Program-made: the position numbers and the translations under genes
DNA from: Paenisporosarcina cavernae
GTDB lineage: Bacteria; Bacillota; Bacilli; Bacillales_A; Planococcaceae
Direction of reading: 5' to 3'
DNA: 64,000 nucleotides
Assembly (NCBI RefSeq): GCF_003595195.1
Contig: NZ_CP032418.1
Span: 1,562,501 to 1,626,500 of the forward strand
Shown here: positions 44,659 through 54,301 of the stretch, in pieces
How the letters are laid out: each line of letters starts with the position of its first letter
Numbering within the stretch: the stretch's first letter is position 1
Notes under the pieces: model-generated
What the model was told of the DNA's origin: nothing
The model's input: the letters and a program-made list of their open reading frames with translations, nothing else
Databases searched by the model: none

Positions 44659-47583
44659 GTGAAAGAACGCTTCATGAATATCTGGACACAAGGGCAAGAA
44701 AAATGGGATACATGGCAGAAAACAAAATGGGCAAAAAGCCTTCGAATTAGTTCATCTGTTTTCTGGAACTTAGCAATTATTTTCCTCATTATTGGGGTCG
44801 TATTTGCCGCATTTGCCGGTTCAGTAGGAGCTGGTTATTTCGCTTCATTAGTGGATTCCGAACCACTACGAACAGAAGACGAAATGCGTGCGAATATTTT
44901 TAGTTATGACGAAACATCGGAAATCTTTTTTGCGGATAATATCTATATAGGTAAACTCCAAACAGACCTAGAACGAGTGGAAACAGAACTTGATAAGGTC
45001 TCTCCGAATGTTATTAATGCTGTTTTAGCCACTGAAGATGAGTATTTTAACGTTCATCATGGAATAGTCCCAAAAGCAATTTTTCGCGGTTTATTTCAAG
45101 ATGTAACAAATGCGGATGACCAAACTGGTGGTTCAACTCTTACACAGCAATTAGTCAAAAATCAAATCCTCACAAACGAAGTTTCCTATGAGCGGAAGGC
45201 AAAAGAAATTTTGCTAGCAATGCGCTTAGAAAAATTCATGACAAAAGATGAAATATTAGAAGCATACTTAAATATCATTCCTTACGGCCGGAATGCATCT
45301 GGGCGAAATATTGCCGGTATTGAAACAGCTTCAAGAGGTATTTTTAACTTGAAAGCAAGTGAATTAAATCTTGCACAAGCTGCATTTATCGCTGGAATTC
45401 CACAAGCACCTTTTGCTTATACTCCGTTTACAAATCGAGGGGAATTAAAGGACGCAGATGGATTAAAGCCTGGTATTGATCGAATGGTTACAGTTCTTTA
45501 TCGAATGAACGAAACTGGCTATATTTCAGATGAAGAGTATGAACAATATCGGAATTATGATATTGCAAAGGATTTCCGTTCTCCTGAGGCAATGCCATAT
45601 GAAAAATATCCTTATTTAACGTATGAATTAGAAAGACAAGCTGTCTCTATATTAAAAGTTCAGTTAGCAGAAAAAGATGGTATTGATGAAAACCGTTTAG
45701 AACAAGATGCAAAAATGAATGAAAAATATACGATTCTAGCAGATCGTGCATTGCGTACGAATGGTTATCGTATTCATTCAACTATTAACCAGAAGATTTA
45801 TGACAAGCACCAACAAATCAAAAATGCGTTTGAAAACTTTGGTCCAAACAAACAAGCGGAAGTAAAAAATAGTGAAACTGGCGAATATGAAACGGTATTA
45901 AAACCAGTAGAAGTCGGCAGTGTATTAATGGAAAACAGTACTGGAAAAGTATTGAGCTTTATCGGTGGAAGAGATTACAATCAGGAAAACTTAAATCACG
46001 CTACTCAATCCTATCGACAAAACGGTTCTACCATGAAACCACTGTTGGTGTATGGCCCAGCAATTGAATATGGGATAATTGGTGCAGGTAGTCCTGTAGT
46101 CGACGTGTATTTGGAAGATGTACCTGACGGAGAGGGTGGAAATTATAGCCCTGGGAATGTAATTGAAGGCCAAGAGCTCGGCATTATCCCTGCTCGAGAA
46201 GCGCTTGCTAAATCACAAAATTTAGCCGCTATTCGCTTATATAAACGTATTATGGACAAGCAACCGATTGAATACTTACAAAAATTAGGATTTAGTAATG
46301 TGAATCCAGAAGAAAACTATTTCTTATCCTCCGCTATTGGTGGTGTTGGAATGGGGCCATCTGTCTTAGAAAATACGAATGCTTTTGCCACTCTGGCAAA
46401 TAAAGGTGAATTCAACAAAGCCTATATGATCGAACGCATTGAAGATGCGGAAGGAAATATAGTGTATCAGCATGAATCAGTTCCTGAACCAGTATATTCT
46501 CCACAAACCGCTTATATAGTAACGGATATGCTTCGTGACGTATTAGAATATGGTACAGGAACACGAGCAAGCAGTTTGTTAAAATTCAAATCTGATTTTG
46601 CCGCTAAATCTGGTACGACGAATGCTGCAAAAGATGCATGGTTTATGGGATATAATCCAAACATTACGTTAGGTGTTTGGCTAGGATATGATAAAAACAA
46701 CTCGCTTATCACATCCGGCGTATTGCATCATTCTACTCGTGTAAATATGTTATGGGCACAGCTAATGAATGGCACATATGATGTTAATCCTGAGTTAGCA
46801 GATCCTGCACAAGGTTTCGAAATGCCAAAAGGTGTTGTGACGAGATCATTTTGTTCGATTTCCGGACTTGCCCCGTCACCAGCATGTCAACAAGCAGGCC
46901 TTGTTACTTCTGATTTGTTTAATGCCAACACATTTGTTCCAACAAAAGCAGATGATAGTTTTGCCTCCTCATCGTATGTTGTGATTGATGGGAAACGTTA
47001 TCGAGCACTTCCTTCAACACCAAGTGAATTCGTTGTGTCTGGTGGAGTTGGTGTCAACCAAGACTTTATCGATCGAACATTTGGAACATTAAAAGGAGAT
47101 CCTGCGAAATTGTTCCCAGAGAACTCTGCATTTGCTAGCAAAGTCGTTTCTGAGGATACATTTGATGCTGATAGCGCTGCACCAAGTGGTGTTACCGCAA
47201 GTTTATCTGGACGAACGTTAAGTTGGACAGATTCCGCTTCAAAAGACGTGGTTGGGTATCGAGTGTATCGAAATTCAGGTGGTATCGTAACATCTACTCA
47301 AAGTAGATCATTTACGGTTCCAAGTGCTGGTGAATATTACGTTGTAGCAGTTGATATTACTGGCAAACAATCTGCTGCCTCCAATACAGTCTCAAATGTT
47401 GTTGCGGAACCAGTACCAGAGCCGAAACCAACAACACCGACAAAACCTGATCCTAAGCCAACAGATCCACCGCCTCCAACGGATCCTAAGCCAGCAGATC
47501 CACCACCACCTACAGATCCAAAGCCGACGGACCCACCTCCGCCGACTGATCCGCCACCAACGGCACCACCGGCAGAAGAATAA
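44659..47583 (+). CDS. Class A penicillin-binding protein (PBP1A type)
   Basis: Bifunctional cell-wall synthase outside the membrane, 974 residues. Order: cytoplasmic tail; transmembrane anchor (about 32-60); GT51 glycosyltransferase with VLATEDEYFNVHHGI and GGSTLTQQLVKN; transpeptidase with the SxxK serine in NGSTMKPLL (about 457), SQN (about 520) and KSGTT (about 650); a fibronectin-III-like domain (about 835-915); and a Pro-rich tail with three 11-residue repeats (DPKPTDPPPPT) that probably spans or reaches the wall. The start is GTG with GGGGGT 8 nt upstream. It is monocistronic and divergent from tyrS. Which B. subtilis PBP it matches is uncertain. Confidence 0.94.
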   Translation: MKERFMNIWTQGQEKWDTWQKTKWAKSLRISSSVFWNLAIIFLIIGVVFAAFAGSVGAGYFASLVDSEPLRTEDEMRANIFSYDETSEIFFADNIYIGKLQTDLERVETELDKVSPNVINAVLATEDEYFNVHHGIVPKAIFRGLFQDVTNADDQTGGSTLTQQLVKNQILTNEVSYERKAKEILLAMRLEKFMTKDEILEAYLNIIPYGRNASGRNIAGIETASRGIFNLKASELNLAQAAFIAGIPQAPFAYTPFTNRGELKDADGLKPGIDRMVTVLYRMNETGYISDEEYEQYRNYDIAKDFRSPEAMPYEKYPYLTYELERQAVSILKVQLAEKDGIDENRLEQDAKMNEKYTILADRALRTNGYRIHSTINQKIYDKHQQIKNAFENFGPNKQAEVKNSETGEYETVLKPVEVGSVLMENSTGKVLSFIGGRDYNQENLNHATQSYRQNGSTMKPLLVYGPAIEYGIIGAGSPVVDVYLEDVPDGEGGNYSPGNVIEGQELGIIPAREALAKSQNLAAIRLYKRIMDKQPIEYLQKLGFSNVNPEENYFLSSAIGGVGMGPSVLENTNAFATLANKGEFNKAYMIERIEDAEGNIVYQHESVPEPVYSPQTAYIVTDMLRDVLEYGTGTRASSLLKFKSDFAAKSGTTNAAKDAWFMGYNPNITLGVWLGYDKNNSLITSGVLHHSTRVNMLWAQLMNGTYDVNPELADPAQGFEMPKGVVTRSFCSISGLAPSPACQQAGLVTSDLFNANTFVPTKADDSFASSSYVVIDGKRYRALPSTPSEFVVSGGVGVNQDFIDRTFGTLKGDPAKLFPENSAFASKVVSEDTFDADSAAPSGVTASLSGRTLSWTDSASKDVVGYRVYRNSGGIVTSTQSRSFTVPSAGEYYVVAVDITGKQSAASNTVSNVVAEPVPEPKPTTPTKPDPKPTDPPPPTDPKPADPPPPTDPKPTDPPPPTDPPPTAPPAEE
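47449..47547 (+). repeat. Three tandem 33-bp units in the PBP tail
   Basis: Each unit encodes DPKP(T/A)DPPPPT. Codons differ between units (for example CCG CCT CCA against CCA CCA CCT), so the peptide is conserved more than the DNA, suggesting selection on the protein. Confidence 0.85.
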
Positions 47584-47587
47584 AAAG

Positions 47588-47628
47588 AAAACCTGCGATT
47601 CTCTTCGACAGAGAATCGCAGGTTTTTT
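47588..47628. terminator. Bidirectional terminator, PBP / acsA
   Basis: AAACCTGCGATTCTC, 7-nt loop, GAGAATCGCAGGTTT with an A-run before and a T-run after. It is a perfect stem between convergent genes. Confidence 0.93.
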
Positions 47629-47643
47629 CATGACTAATGTAAT

Positions 47644-49362
47644 TTAATCTTCCATTGTAGATAGATCACCTGCTGGTAAATTTAATTCCCAAGCTTTCAG
47701 TACACGACGCATTATTTTCCCGCTTCGTGTTTTTGGCAATTTATCTTTAAATTCAATTTCACGTGGGGCAGCATGAGCTGCAAGACCTTTTTTAACAAAT
47801 TGTTGAATGTCAGCGATTAATTCATCCGACGGTTCCACATCCTCACGTAAAGCAACAAACGCTTTAATGATTTCTCCTCGGACTGGGTCTGGTTTTCCAA
47901 TAACACCCGCTTCTACTATAGCTGGATGCTCTAATAACTTACTTTCTACTTCAAAAGGACCGACACGTTCTCCTGAAGTCATAATAACGTCATCAATTCT
48001 TCCTTGGAACCAGAAAAAACCATCTTCATCCATGTAAGCAGAGTCACCAGACACATACCATTTGTCTTTTAAGAAATACGAATCATATTTTTCTGGATTG
48101 TTCCATATCATATGCATCATGGATGGCCAACCTTTTTCTAGCGCTAAATTGCCCATTTGATACGCTGGTAGTTCTTCTCCATTATCATCCACAATAGCAG
48201 CTTTCACACCAGGTATTGGTTTCCCCATAGAGCCAGGTTTAATCGGCAAACACCCGAAGTTGCAAATCATTTGTGCGCCAGTTTCCGTCATCCACCAAGT
48301 ATCATGTATGCGTTGACGGAACACGTTTGCCCCCCATTTAATCACTTCAGGGTTCAGAGGTTCTCCGACGGATAAAACATGTCGTAATGTAGACACGTCG
48401 TATTTTTTTAATAAACCATCGCCTGCACCCATTAGCATTCTGAAAGCGGTAGGAGCACTATACCAAACAGTTACTCCATATTCTTCAATCGTTTCATACC
48501 ATGTATCTGGCGAAAATCTTCCACCTAGCACGACCATTGAAGTTCCTGCTAACCATGGTCCAAAAATGCCATAAGATGTACCTGTAACCCAACCTGGGTC
48601 AGCTGTACACCAATAAATATCATTTTCCTTTAAATCAAGAACCCACTTGGCAGTTTGATAATGTTGCATGATTGCTTGTTGAACATGCAACACGCCTTTT
48701 GGTTTTCCAGTAGAACCAGAAGTGTAATGAAGAATTAATCCATCTTCTTTTTCTAGCCATTCCAACTCGAAATAAGGAGATGCTTCTTTCATTTCTTTCT
48801 TGAAATCAATGATTGTGTCTTTTTCTTCAATTTCCTCCCCAATTAAGACAATCGTCTCTAAGTGTGGAAGTTTATCAACAGGAACACGCTCTAGTAACTC
48901 CGGTGTTGTTACAATTACTTTCGCTTCGCTATCTGCTAAACGATCGAATACTGCACCTTCCATAAATGCTTCAAATAGCGGACCAACAATTGCTCCCATC
49001 TTCAAAGCACCTAGTAACGCAAAGTAAAGCTCAGGAGATCGTGGTAAAAAGATAAATAATCGGTCTCCTTTTTCAATCGAAGTATGTTTTTGGAAAACGT
49101 TAGCTGCCTTGTTCGACATCCGTTTCATGTCATAAAATGTATACGTTTCTTTTCGGTTCGCGTCCTTGTAAAATAGCGCCACTTTGTTTTTGTTGGAGGA
49201 TTCCGCATGACGATCAATCGTTTCATACGCTGCATTGAGGCGCCCAGTTTCAGAGGCACTTAACGACTTCCATGCCTGCTCCCAATCAAAGTCTTTCGCT
49301 ACATCCGCGTAATTCGAAAGGTTAAAATCTCCTTGTACAACAGGTAATGCTTCTACTTTCAT
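47644..49362 (-). CDS. acsA: Acetyl-CoA synthetase
   Basis: Activates acetate to acetyl-CoA through acetyl-AMP, allowing reuse of overflow acetate. The 572-residue length equals B. subtilis AcsA. Motifs: ILHYTSGSTGKPKGVLHVQQ (about 216), the core DTWWMTETGAQ (about 366), the hinge region YVSGDSAYMDEDGFFWFQGR and the C-terminal lysine in LPKTRSGKIMRRVLK. That lysine is the target of acetylation by AcuA and deacetylation by AcuC, whose genes diverge from this one. The ATG at 49362 is supported by AAAGGA and the family N-terminus. Confidence 0.96.
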   Translation of the reverse strand: MKVEALPVVQGDFNLSNYADVAKDFDWEQAWKSLSASETGRLNAAYETIDRHAESSNKNKVALFYKDANRKETYTFYDMKRMSNKAANVFQKHTSIEKGDRLFIFLPRSPELYFALLGALKMGAIVGPLFEAFMEGAVFDRLADSEAKVIVTTPELLERVPVDKLPHLETIVLIGEEIEEKDTIIDFKKEMKEASPYFELEWLEKEDGLILHYTSGSTGKPKGVLHVQQAIMQHYQTAKWVLDLKENDIYWCTADPGWVTGTSYGIFGPWLAGTSMVVLGGRFSPDTWYETIEEYGVTVWYSAPTAFRMLMGAGDGLLKKYDVSTLRHVLSVGEPLNPEVIKWGANVFRQRIHDTWWMTETGAQMICNFGCLPIKPGSMGKPIPGVKAAIVDDNGEELPAYQMGNLALEKGWPSMMHMIWNNPEKYDSYFLKDKWYVSGDSAYMDEDGFFWFQGRIDDVIMTSGERVGPFEVESKLLEHPAIVEAGVIGKPDPVRGEIIKAFVALREDVEPSDELIADIQQFVKKGLAAHAAPREIEFKDKLPKTRSGKIMRRVLKAWELNLPAGDLSTMED

Positions 49363-49463
49363 CCGAACCATCCTTTCTAACAATCTACACTTCTAGTGTA
49401 CAACAACTATTTTTTAAATGGCGAATAATTTTACTTTTATGACAATTGCATAAATGAAATGGT

Positions 49464-49492
49464 TTGTCCGGTACCGTTTCTTAAGCTATCAT
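49464..49492 (+). promoter_or_regulatory. acuABC promoter
   Basis: TTGTCC (49464-49469), 17-nt spacer, TATCAT (49487-49492), 38 nt before acuA in the acsA-acuA divergent region. A CcpA site is expected by analogy with B. subtilis, but none is convincing by eye. Confidence 0.6.
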
Positions 49493-49530
49493 AGAATGTA
49501 AGTGAGTCATTAAAAACTGGTGGTGCAAAT

Positions 49531-50163
49531 ATGGAACATAAAAAAACTTACAACGCCATGGAGTTAAAAACAAAGCACGGAAATTTGATTATCGAAGGAC
49601 CTATTTCTTCTGATGCCATTAAGGGGTATGAATTTCATTCCGACTTAGTCGCATTTCGCACACCTGCACAGCAGCACAAAGCAATTACCGAAATCGCAAG
49701 TTTGCCGGAAGGTCGAATTATTATTGCACGTGATAATATGACCATCGTTGGATATGTGACGTTTTTATATCCTGATCCACTAGAACGTTGGTCAAAGGGG
49801 CAAATGGAAGAATTAATTGAACTTGGGGCAATTGAAGTTATTCCAAAGTTCCGTGGTTCCGGAGTAGGAAAAGGTTTGCTACACGTTTCCATGATGGATG
49901 ATGCAATGGAAGATTTTATTACTATTACGACAGAGTACTATTGGCATTGGGACTTAAAAGGAACCGGTTTGAATGTATGGGAATACAGAAAAGTGATGGA
50001 AAAAATGATGAACGCGGGTGGATTGGAATACTTTGCCACGGATGATCCTGAGATTAGCTCACACCCTGCCAACTGTTTGATGGCAAAGATAGGCAAACGT
50101 ATCTCACAAGAATCCATACAACGCTTTGATCAGCTTCGGTTTATGAATCGATTTATGTATTAA
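49531..50163 (+). CDS. acuA: Protein lysine acetyltransferase AcuA
   Basis: GNAT-family enzyme that acetylates the catalytic lysine of AcsA and shuts it off. The 210 residues match B. subtilis AcuA exactly in length. The acetyl-CoA loop is seen in IEVIPKFRGSGVGKGLLHVS near residue 105, preceded by the beta strand TIVGYVTFLYPDP. The Shine-Dalgarno (GGTGG) is modest. First gene of an acuABC operon: acuB follows after 12 bp. Confidence 0.95.
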   Translation: MEHKKTYNAMELKTKHGNLIIEGPISSDAIKGYEFHSDLVAFRTPAQQHKAITEIASLPEGRIIIARDNMTIVGYVTFLYPDPLERWSKGQMEELIELGAIEVIPKFRGSGVGKGLLHVSMMDDAMEDFITITTEYYWHWDLKGTGLNVWEYRKVMEKMMNAGGLEYFATDDPEISSHPANCLMAKIGKRISQESIQRFDQLRFMNRFMY

Positions 50164-50175
50164 GGAGTGAAGTAC

Positions 50176-50811
50176 ATGATTGTCGAAGAAATGATGAGAA
50201 GAAATGTGAAAACATTATCTCCAGATCACACAATTAGTGATGCAATTCAACTATTACGTTCGAACAAAATACGCCATTTACCCATCACTATTGAGAATAA
50301 AGTAGTTGGAATCGTGACAGATCGTGATATTAAAGAAGCTTCTGCAAATCGCTCGGAACAAGAGGAGTTGCGTTCCATCCGTTTAGAGTCAATTATGACG
50401 AAAAATCCTATAATCGGTCACCCGCTTGATTTCGTCGAAGAAGTAGCTGTCACATTTTTTGACCAACATATTGGTTGTTTACCGATCGTTCAAAATGGAG
50501 AACTAGTTGGAATCGTTACAGAGACAGATGTTCTCTACAAATATATTGAGTTAACTGGTGCAAACAAACCAGGTTCACATTTAGAGGTTCGTGTTCCTGA
50601 TCGTCCGGGTGTTCTCTATGAAGTAACCAAAGTTTTTTATGAACACCAAGTAAATGTTTGGAGCGTTTTAGTCTATCCCGACCCTAAACAAGATAATACG
50701 AAAATATTAGTTTTCCGATTAAAAACGATGAATCCATTGACGATAATCCAAGATTTACGTAAAGAAGGTTTTGATGTATTATGGCCCAATATGCCGGGAA
50801 TGAGCGAATAA
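50176..50811 (+). CDS. acuB: AcuB, CBS-CBS-ACT protein
   Basis: Cytoplasmic protein of the acetoin/acetate-utilisation operon, 211 residues. Two CBS motifs (SDAIQLLRSNKIRHLPI to VTDRDIKEAS; and FFDQHIGCLPIVQNGELVGI) precede an ACT domain (LEVRVPDRPGVLYEVTKVFY, about residue 140). CBS pairs commonly bind adenine nucleotides and ACT domains bind small ligands, so a sensor role is likely; its biochemical job is not settled. The ATG at 50176 lies 8 nt after AAGGAG; an in-frame GTG upstream is inside that site. Its end overlaps acuC by 31 nt. Confidence 0.92.
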   Translation: MIVEEMMRRNVKTLSPDHTISDAIQLLRSNKIRHLPITIENKVVGIVTDRDIKEASANRSEQEELRSIRLESIMTKNPIIGHPLDFVEEVAVTFFDQHIGCLPIVQNGELVGIVTETDVLYKYIELTGANKPGSHLEVRVPDRPGVLYEVTKVFYEHQVNVWSVLVYPDPKQDNTKILVFRLKTMNPLTIIQDLRKEGFDVLWPNMPGMSE

Positions 50812-51965
50812 AATCACAAGCAGTATATATCTATTCTGAAGAACTGCTGACGTATAAATTTGCGGAAGATCATCCATTTAATCAAAAACGTCTCGAAATG
50901 ACGACTGATTTATTGAAAAAAATGAATGCGCTTTCAGATGATCAAATTCTTGCACCTCGTAAAGCAACAGATGAAGAACTATTATTATTTCACGATCCAA
51001 GTTATGTTACTGCGGTAAAAAATGCAAGTAAAGGAATACCAATAAAAAATGCAGCGGAAAGCTTTGGGATTGGAACGGAAGATACCCCTATTTTTTCTGG
51101 CATGCATGACGCTAGTGCTTTACTTGTAGGTGGGACACTTACTGCGGTTGATGCTGTAATGTCAGGAAAATCTCGCTATGCACTTCATCTAGGTGGTGGA
51201 CTTCATCACGGTTTTAAAGGAAGAGCTAGTGGTTTTTGTGTTTATAATGATAGTGCTGTCGCCATCAAATACATACAACAAAAATACGGTGCGAAGGTTC
51301 TTTATATCGATACGGATGCTCACCATGGAGATGGCGTCCAATGGGCCTTTTACGAGGATCCATCTGTTTGTACTATTTCGATCCATGAGACGGGACGTTA
51401 TTTATTCCCAGGGACAGGAAATATCACAGAACGCGGAAGTGGCGAAGGATATGGCACAACTTTCAACTTTCCGATAGATGCTTTTACAGAAGATGAATCG
51501 TTTCTTACTATTTACCGATCTGCCTTAACCGAAATCGCAGAATTTTTTCAACCGGATGTCATTTTAACGCAAAATGGAGCAGATGCACATTACTACGATC
51601 CGCTTACACATCTATATGGAAGTATTGATATATATAAAGAAATACCTAAACTTGCAAAAGAAATGGCAGAAAAATATTGTGACGGCAAATGGATTGCTGT
51701 TGGTGGTGGCGGTTACGACATTTGGCGAGTTGTTCCACGTGCATGGTCTCTTATTTGGATGGAAATGAACAACCTGCCTCAACCTGAAGGTTCTTTACCA
51801 AATGCTTGGATAAATGCTTGGGAACAGTACTCCCCTGTTCCTATTGCAAAAAGATGGGATGATAGCGCAGACATGTACGAACCTATCCCACGAAAACAAG
51901 AAATCACCGAAAAAAATGAGCAAATGCTGCAAAAAGCTCTCTATCCCATCCGTTCGGAGAAATAA
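50781..51965 (+). CDS. acuC: AcuC, protein deacetylase (class I HDAC-like)
   Basis: Zinc-dependent deacetylase that reactivates acetylated AcsA. The 394 residues show the arginase/HDAC fold: LHLGGGLHHGFKGRASGFCV with the catalytic His pair (about residue 140), DTDAHHGDGVQWAFY with zinc Asp and His (about 178), the second zinc Asp in ILTQNGADAHYYDPL (about 265) and AVGGGGYD. It starts inside acuB, giving a 31-nt overlap and coupled translation; the Shine-Dalgarno GAAGG is about 12 nt away. The last gene of acuABC, ended by a two-tier terminator shared with ccpA. Confidence 0.95.
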   Translation: MAQYAGNERIKSQAVYIYSEELLTYKFAEDHPFNQKRLEMTTDLLKKMNALSDDQILAPRKATDEELLLFHDPSYVTAVKNASKGIPIKNAAESFGIGTEDTPIFSGMHDASALLVGGTLTAVDAVMSGKSRYALHLGGGLHHGFKGRASGFCVYNDSAVAIKYIQQKYGAKVLYIDTDAHHGDGVQWAFYEDPSVCTISIHETGRYLFPGTGNITERGSGEGYGTTFNFPIDAFTEDESFLTIYRSALTEIAEFFQPDVILTQNGADAHYYDPLTHLYGSIDIYKEIPKLAKEMAEKYCDGKWIAVGGGGYDIWRVVPRAWSLIWMEMNNLPQPEGSLPNAWINAWEQYSPVPIAKRWDDSADMYEPIPRKQEITEKNEQMLQKALYPIRSEK

Positions 51966-51984
51966 CGCTTGTCACTTATACCGA

Positions 51985-52045
51985 AAGAAAAAAGGTAATC
52001 CTAGTACCAGTATCGCTGGTTACAAGGATTACCTTTTATTTTTTT
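51985..52045. terminator. Two-tier terminator between acuC and ccpA
   Basis: Outer AAAAGGTAATCCT with AGGATTACCTTTT, inner ACCAG with CTGGT around 5 nt. It is flanked by an A-run and a T-run and overlaps the ccpA stop codon, serving both convergent genes. Confidence 0.9.
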
Positions 52046-53037
52046 AAAGAATCTCGTTCTTCTAATCGATATGGTAAATGAACGTTCGTTTCTTCTACTG
52101 TTTCTTTTGACATAAACTTGGTTAATAACCGCATGGATACGGCACCGATATCGTAAAGAGGTAAAGCTATAGATGTAAGTTCTGGACGTACCATTCTGGC
52201 CAATTTCGAATTCTCAAAACTGATTACTTCGATATCATTAGGAACAAGCTTTCCTGTGTCCTGCGCTCCGTGAATAATTCCGATCGCAATTTCGTCATTA
52301 CTTGCAAAATAAGCAGTAGGTGGATGTGACAAAGTTTGAAGTTGTTTGTACGCTTCCATCCCGTCTTCATAACTAGCATCTGTTTCAACGATGTTATCCT
52401 CTTTTAAATCAATGGAAGCATCCTGCAATGCTTTTTTATAAGCAGCAAGTAAGTATCCACGAATAATCGTGGAGGATAATGAGCCTCCCACAAATGCAAT
52501 GTTCGTATGACCATTTTGGATCAAGCGATTCACAGCCTCATAGGCAGCAGCATAATAATCGATATTTACTGACGGTAATTTGTTCGTTTCATCAACTGTT
52601 CCAGCAAGGACGATTGGTACAGGGGATTTCTCCATCTGAGTGAGGACATTTTCCGTAAGATGTTCGCTCATAAAGATAATTCCATCCACTTGCTTCCCGT
52701 ACATCGTCTCGATCAGTTGTAACTCTTTCTCTGGACGTTGATCGGAATTCGATAAGATAATGTGGTACCGATACATCGTAGCGATATCTTCAATTCCTCT
52801 TGCAAGTTCGGAGTAAAAATTTTCCGAAACATCAGGAAGTATGACACCAACAGAAGTTGTCTTTTTACTTGCTAGCCCTCTTGCAACTGCATTTGGCCGA
52901 TATTCAAGTCGCTCAATCACGTCATTCACTTTTTTTCTCGTTGCAGGTTTTACATTGGGATTTCCATTAACGACGCGAGAAACTGTTGCCATCGAGACGT
53001 TTGCTTCTCTAGCAACATCATATATCGTAACGGTCAT
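52036..53037 (-). CDS. ccpA: Catabolite control protein A
   Basis: LacI-family master regulator of carbon catabolite control; with HPr-Ser46-P it binds cre sites. The 333 residues begin with the helix-turn-helix [20 protein letters not shown] and the hinge [14 protein letters not shown], both nearly identical to B. subtilis CcpA. The periplasmic-binding-like domain ([20 protein letters not shown]) follows. The ATG has an AAGGAGGG site 5-6 nt upstream. It lies 17 bp after aroA. Plausible targets in this window are citZ, the methionine gamma-lyase-like gene and, by homology, ackA and acs/acu. The motPS genes that follow ccpA in B. subtilis are absent here. Confidence 0.96.
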   Translation of the reverse strand: MTVTIYDVAREANVSMATVSRVVNGNPNVKPATRKKVNDVIERLEYRPNAVARGLASKKTTSVGVILPDVSENFYSELARGIEDIATMYRYHIILSNSDQRPEKELQLIETMYGKQVDGIIFMSEHLTENVLTQMEKSPVPIVLAGTVDETNKLPSVNIDYYAAAYEAVNRLIQNGHTNIAFVGGSLSSTIIRGYLLAAYKKALQDASIDLKEDNIVETDASYEDGMEAYKQLQTLSHPPTAYFASNDEIAIGIIHGAQDTGKLVPNDIEVISFENSKLARMVRPELTSIALPLYDIGAVSMRLLTKFMSKETVEETNVHLPYRLEERDSLKK

Positions 53038-53054
53038 TCATTTCCCTCCTTACT

Positions 53055-54140
53055 TTACGCTTGAAATTCGTATGTCTTCATAAATTTTTGAATGGATTCG
53101 TAGAAAGCATCAAATTGACCAATATCCATTTGCTGTTGTGCATCCGATAATGCGACTGCTGGATCTGGATGCACTTCCGCCATTACCCCATCTGCTCCAA
53201 TGGCAATTGCAGCTTTGGCAGTTGGAAGCAACAAATCTCTTCTACCTGTAGAATGCGTTACATCGACAAATACGGGTAAATGAGTTTCTTGTTTCAAAAT
53301 AGGTACTGCAGAAATATCTAATGTATTTCGCGTTGCTTTCTCATATGTTCGAATCCCTCTTTCGCAAAGGATAATTTGATCATTTCCTTGTGAAATAATA
53401 TATTCCGCTGCATGTATAAATTCGTCAATTGTAGCAGCTAATCCTCTTTTTAAGAGTACCGGTTTTTTTATTGCTCCAGCAGCTTTTAGTAATTCAAAAT
53501 TTTGCATGTTTCTTGCACCAATTTGAACCACATCAATATTTTCTAATGCCTCTTCTAAATGAGAGGGAGTCACAATTTCAGTTACAACTGCAAGATTGTA
53601 TTCCTTTGCAACACGTTTTAAAATTTTGAGGCCTTCCAATCCAAGCCCTTGGAAATCATATGGAGATGTACGTGGTTTGTAAGCTCCTCCACGAATTAAC
53701 TTTAACCCTTTGGCTTGAATAGAATCGGCAACTGCTGCTACCTGTTCGTAGGATTCTACTGCACAAGGACCGAATACAAAAGACGGAATCCCATTTCCAA
53801 TTTGTTCTCCATTAATTTCGACAATAGTATCTTCTGCCTTCTTCTTACGAGAAACTAACAACGCCTTTCGTTGATCATTCTCTTGAAGTTCAAGTGCTGT
53901 CTTGAAAATTTCTTTGAAAATATGCTCCACCGTTTTAAAAGGAAGTGGCCCTTCATGATTCTCTTTTAATAAATTCAGCATATGTCTCTCACGCAAAGGG
54001 TCATAACGATTAACCCCTTGTTTTTCTTTAATCTTCCCTATTTCTTGCACTACTTCCGCACGTTCATTAATTAACTTTAATATCTCAAGATTTAAATCAT
54101 CGACTTGTAAACGTAGGTCTTCTAATTTCTGATTCGACAT
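53055..54140 (-). CDS. aroA: Bifunctional chorismate mutase / DAHP synthase
   Basis: First enzyme of aromatic biosynthesis: erythrose 4-phosphate plus PEP to DAHP, feedback-controlled through the fused chorismate-mutase domain. The 361 residues start with an AroQ helix pair ([20 protein letters not shown], about 1-90). The KDO8P/DAHP-synthase barrel follows, with [31 protein letters not shown] and the metal-site Cys region [12 protein letters not shown], and ends with [10 protein letters not shown] and [14 protein letters not shown] precedes the ATG. In Bacillus nomenclature this gene is aroA (aroG elsewhere); it is not EPSP synthase. It is cotranscribed with ccpA, 17 bp downstream. Confidence 0.96.
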   Translation of the reverse strand: MSNQKLEDLRLQVDDLNLEILKLINERAEVVQEIGKIKEKQGVNRYDPLRERHMLNLLKENHEGPLPFKTVEHIFKEIFKTALELQENDQRKALLVSRKKKAEDTIVEINGEQIGNGIPSFVFGPCAVESYEQVAAVADSIQAKGLKLIRGGAYKPRTSPYDFQGLGLEGLKILKRVAKEYNLAVVTEIVTPSHLEEALENIDVVQIGARNMQNFELLKAAGAIKKPVLLKRGLAATIDEFIHAAEYIISQGNDQIILCERGIRTYEKATRNTLDISAVPILKQETHLPVFVDVTHSTGRRDLLLPTAKAAIAIGADGVMAEVHPDPAVALSDAQQQMDIGQFDAFYESIQKFMKTYEFQA

Positions 54141-54248
54141 TTCGTTGCTCCTCCCGTAATCTAAAGCTTTCGATGGCTTGAAAACTATGTTACATTTTTA
54201 AATATTAGACTCATTATAATCAAAGCAAACTTGAAAGTCACGTATTTT

Positions 54249-54280
54249 CTTTAGCGATTCAACTCGCTAAAGTTTTTCTT
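54249..54280 (+). terminator. Terminator-like hairpin just before the FtsA-like gene
   Basis: CTTTAGCG (54249-54256) pairs with CGCTAAAG (54265-54272) around 8 nt, then TTTTTCTT. It ends 22 nt before the start codon. No plus-strand gene ends upstream, so it may attenuate the FtsA-like gene or stop antisense transcription through aroA. Confidence 0.6.
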
Positions 54281-54301
54281 GGAATAAAGGAGATGGATAG
54301 C

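Noticed and set aside
47449-47547. Regularly spaced repeats as a possible CRISPR array
   Set aside because: The 33-bp units are tandem, in frame and within the PBP gene, without spacers.
47392-47631. Arg/Trp-rich minus-strand open frame opposite the PBP tail
   Set aside because: It is the antisense of the proline-repeat codons and has no ribosome site; the composition is an artefact.
49363-49530. cre site in the acsA-acuA divergent region
   Set aside because: CcpA control is expected from B. subtilis, but no 14-mer close enough to the consensus was found by eye.
53055-54140. aroA as EPSP synthase
   Set aside because: The domains are chorismate mutase plus DAHP synthase; the symbol follows Bacillus usage.
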